Shown here in pieces: positions 5,849-5,898 of a DNA stretch of 5,898 bases. Positions within the stretch are counted from its first letter, which is position 1; every line of letters starts with the position of its first letter. Made by a program: the position numbers and the translations under genes. Source of the stretch: Alphaproteobacteria bacterium (GTDB lineage: Bacteria; Pseudomonadota; Alphaproteobacteria; SMXP01). The stretch covers positions 1 through 5,898 of the forward strand of contig SMXP01000029.1 in assembly GCA_004356335.1 (NCBI GenBank), written 5' to 3'. Below the pieces are notes generated by a model, which saw nothing but the letters and a program-made list of their open reading frames with translations, was not told the origin of the DNA and made no database searches.

Positions 5849-5898
5849 TCCTTGTTTGGTCGCGCATTCGAACCCAAAAACCGCGTACACTTTTTGTG
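5777..5898 (+). repeat. Exact tandem duplication of the repeat's second half, 63-base unit
   Basis: Unit 1 is 5777-5839 and unit 2 is 5840-5898, which is cut off by the window after 59 bases; all 59 visible bases are identical. Each unit begins with CGCTCTAAG, the terminal sequence of the repeat element, and holds the joint plus the second hairpin. More units may lie to the right. The perfect identity points to recent slippage or recombination between CGCTCTAAG copies. The alternative is an assembly artefact at a contig end. Confidence 0.9.

Noticed and set aside
5695..5877. A 60-codon minus-strand frame with an internal repeated peptide GSNARPNKDLER
   Set aside because: The peptide repeat is only the 63-base tandem DNA repeat read in frame (63 is divisible by three). 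It begins at a TTG inside the hairpin repeat and ends inside the transporter gene.
5777..5898. CRISPR array
   Set aside because: The repeated units abut directly with no unique spacers, and the repeat is part of a two-hairpin intergenic element that also occurs elsewhere in the window.

Overview
The window looks like chromosomal housekeeping DNA from an alphaproteobacterium. Three things point there: the serC-serA gene pair with the alphaproteobacterial type of phosphoserine aminotransferase, a structured leader in front of serC like the serC RNA motif described in that class, and intergenic two-hairpin repeats (AGAGC...GCTCT, then a TTTTGTCGCGCATTC-like joint, then a GGAAAACCGG...TTTTCC hairpin) of a kind common in alphaproteobacterial genomes. 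The base composition is moderately GC-rich. I cannot name the genus.

Layout, left to right. Positions 1-205 hold no gene: a truncated copy of the two-hairpin repeat (1-51), a C-rich tract that is a G-quadruplex motif on the minus strand (58-76), and closely packed palindromes downstream of purA (86-166). purA (adenylosuccinate synthetase) is on the minus strand at 206-1498. A 236-base gap (1499-1734) carries a full two-hairpin repeat. serA (phosphoglycerate dehydrogenase, long ACT-domain form, 1735-3312) and serC (phosphoserine aminotransferase, 3404-4579) follow on the same strand. A 213-base divergent intergenic region holds a near-consensus sigma-70 promoter and a two-hairpin leader for serC. 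An EamA/DMT-family membrane transporter (4793-5722) runs the other way. The right edge (5741-5898) is another two-hairpin repeat whose second half is exactly duplicated in tandem and runs off the window.

How the genes work together: SerA oxidises 3-phosphoglycerate and SerC transaminates the product, so serC-serA is a serine-biosynthesis operon read from the serC promoter. The leader hairpin buries the serC ribosome binding site, so translational control of the operon is plausible. PurA commits IMP to AMP and may be reached by read-through from serA. The substrate of the divergent transporter cannot be read from the sequence.

The genes are ordinary. The parts worth a second look are the serC leader, the outward-facing repeat copies on either side of purA, the 63-base tandem duplication at the right edge, and the structured region after purA. 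I see no new multi-gene system.
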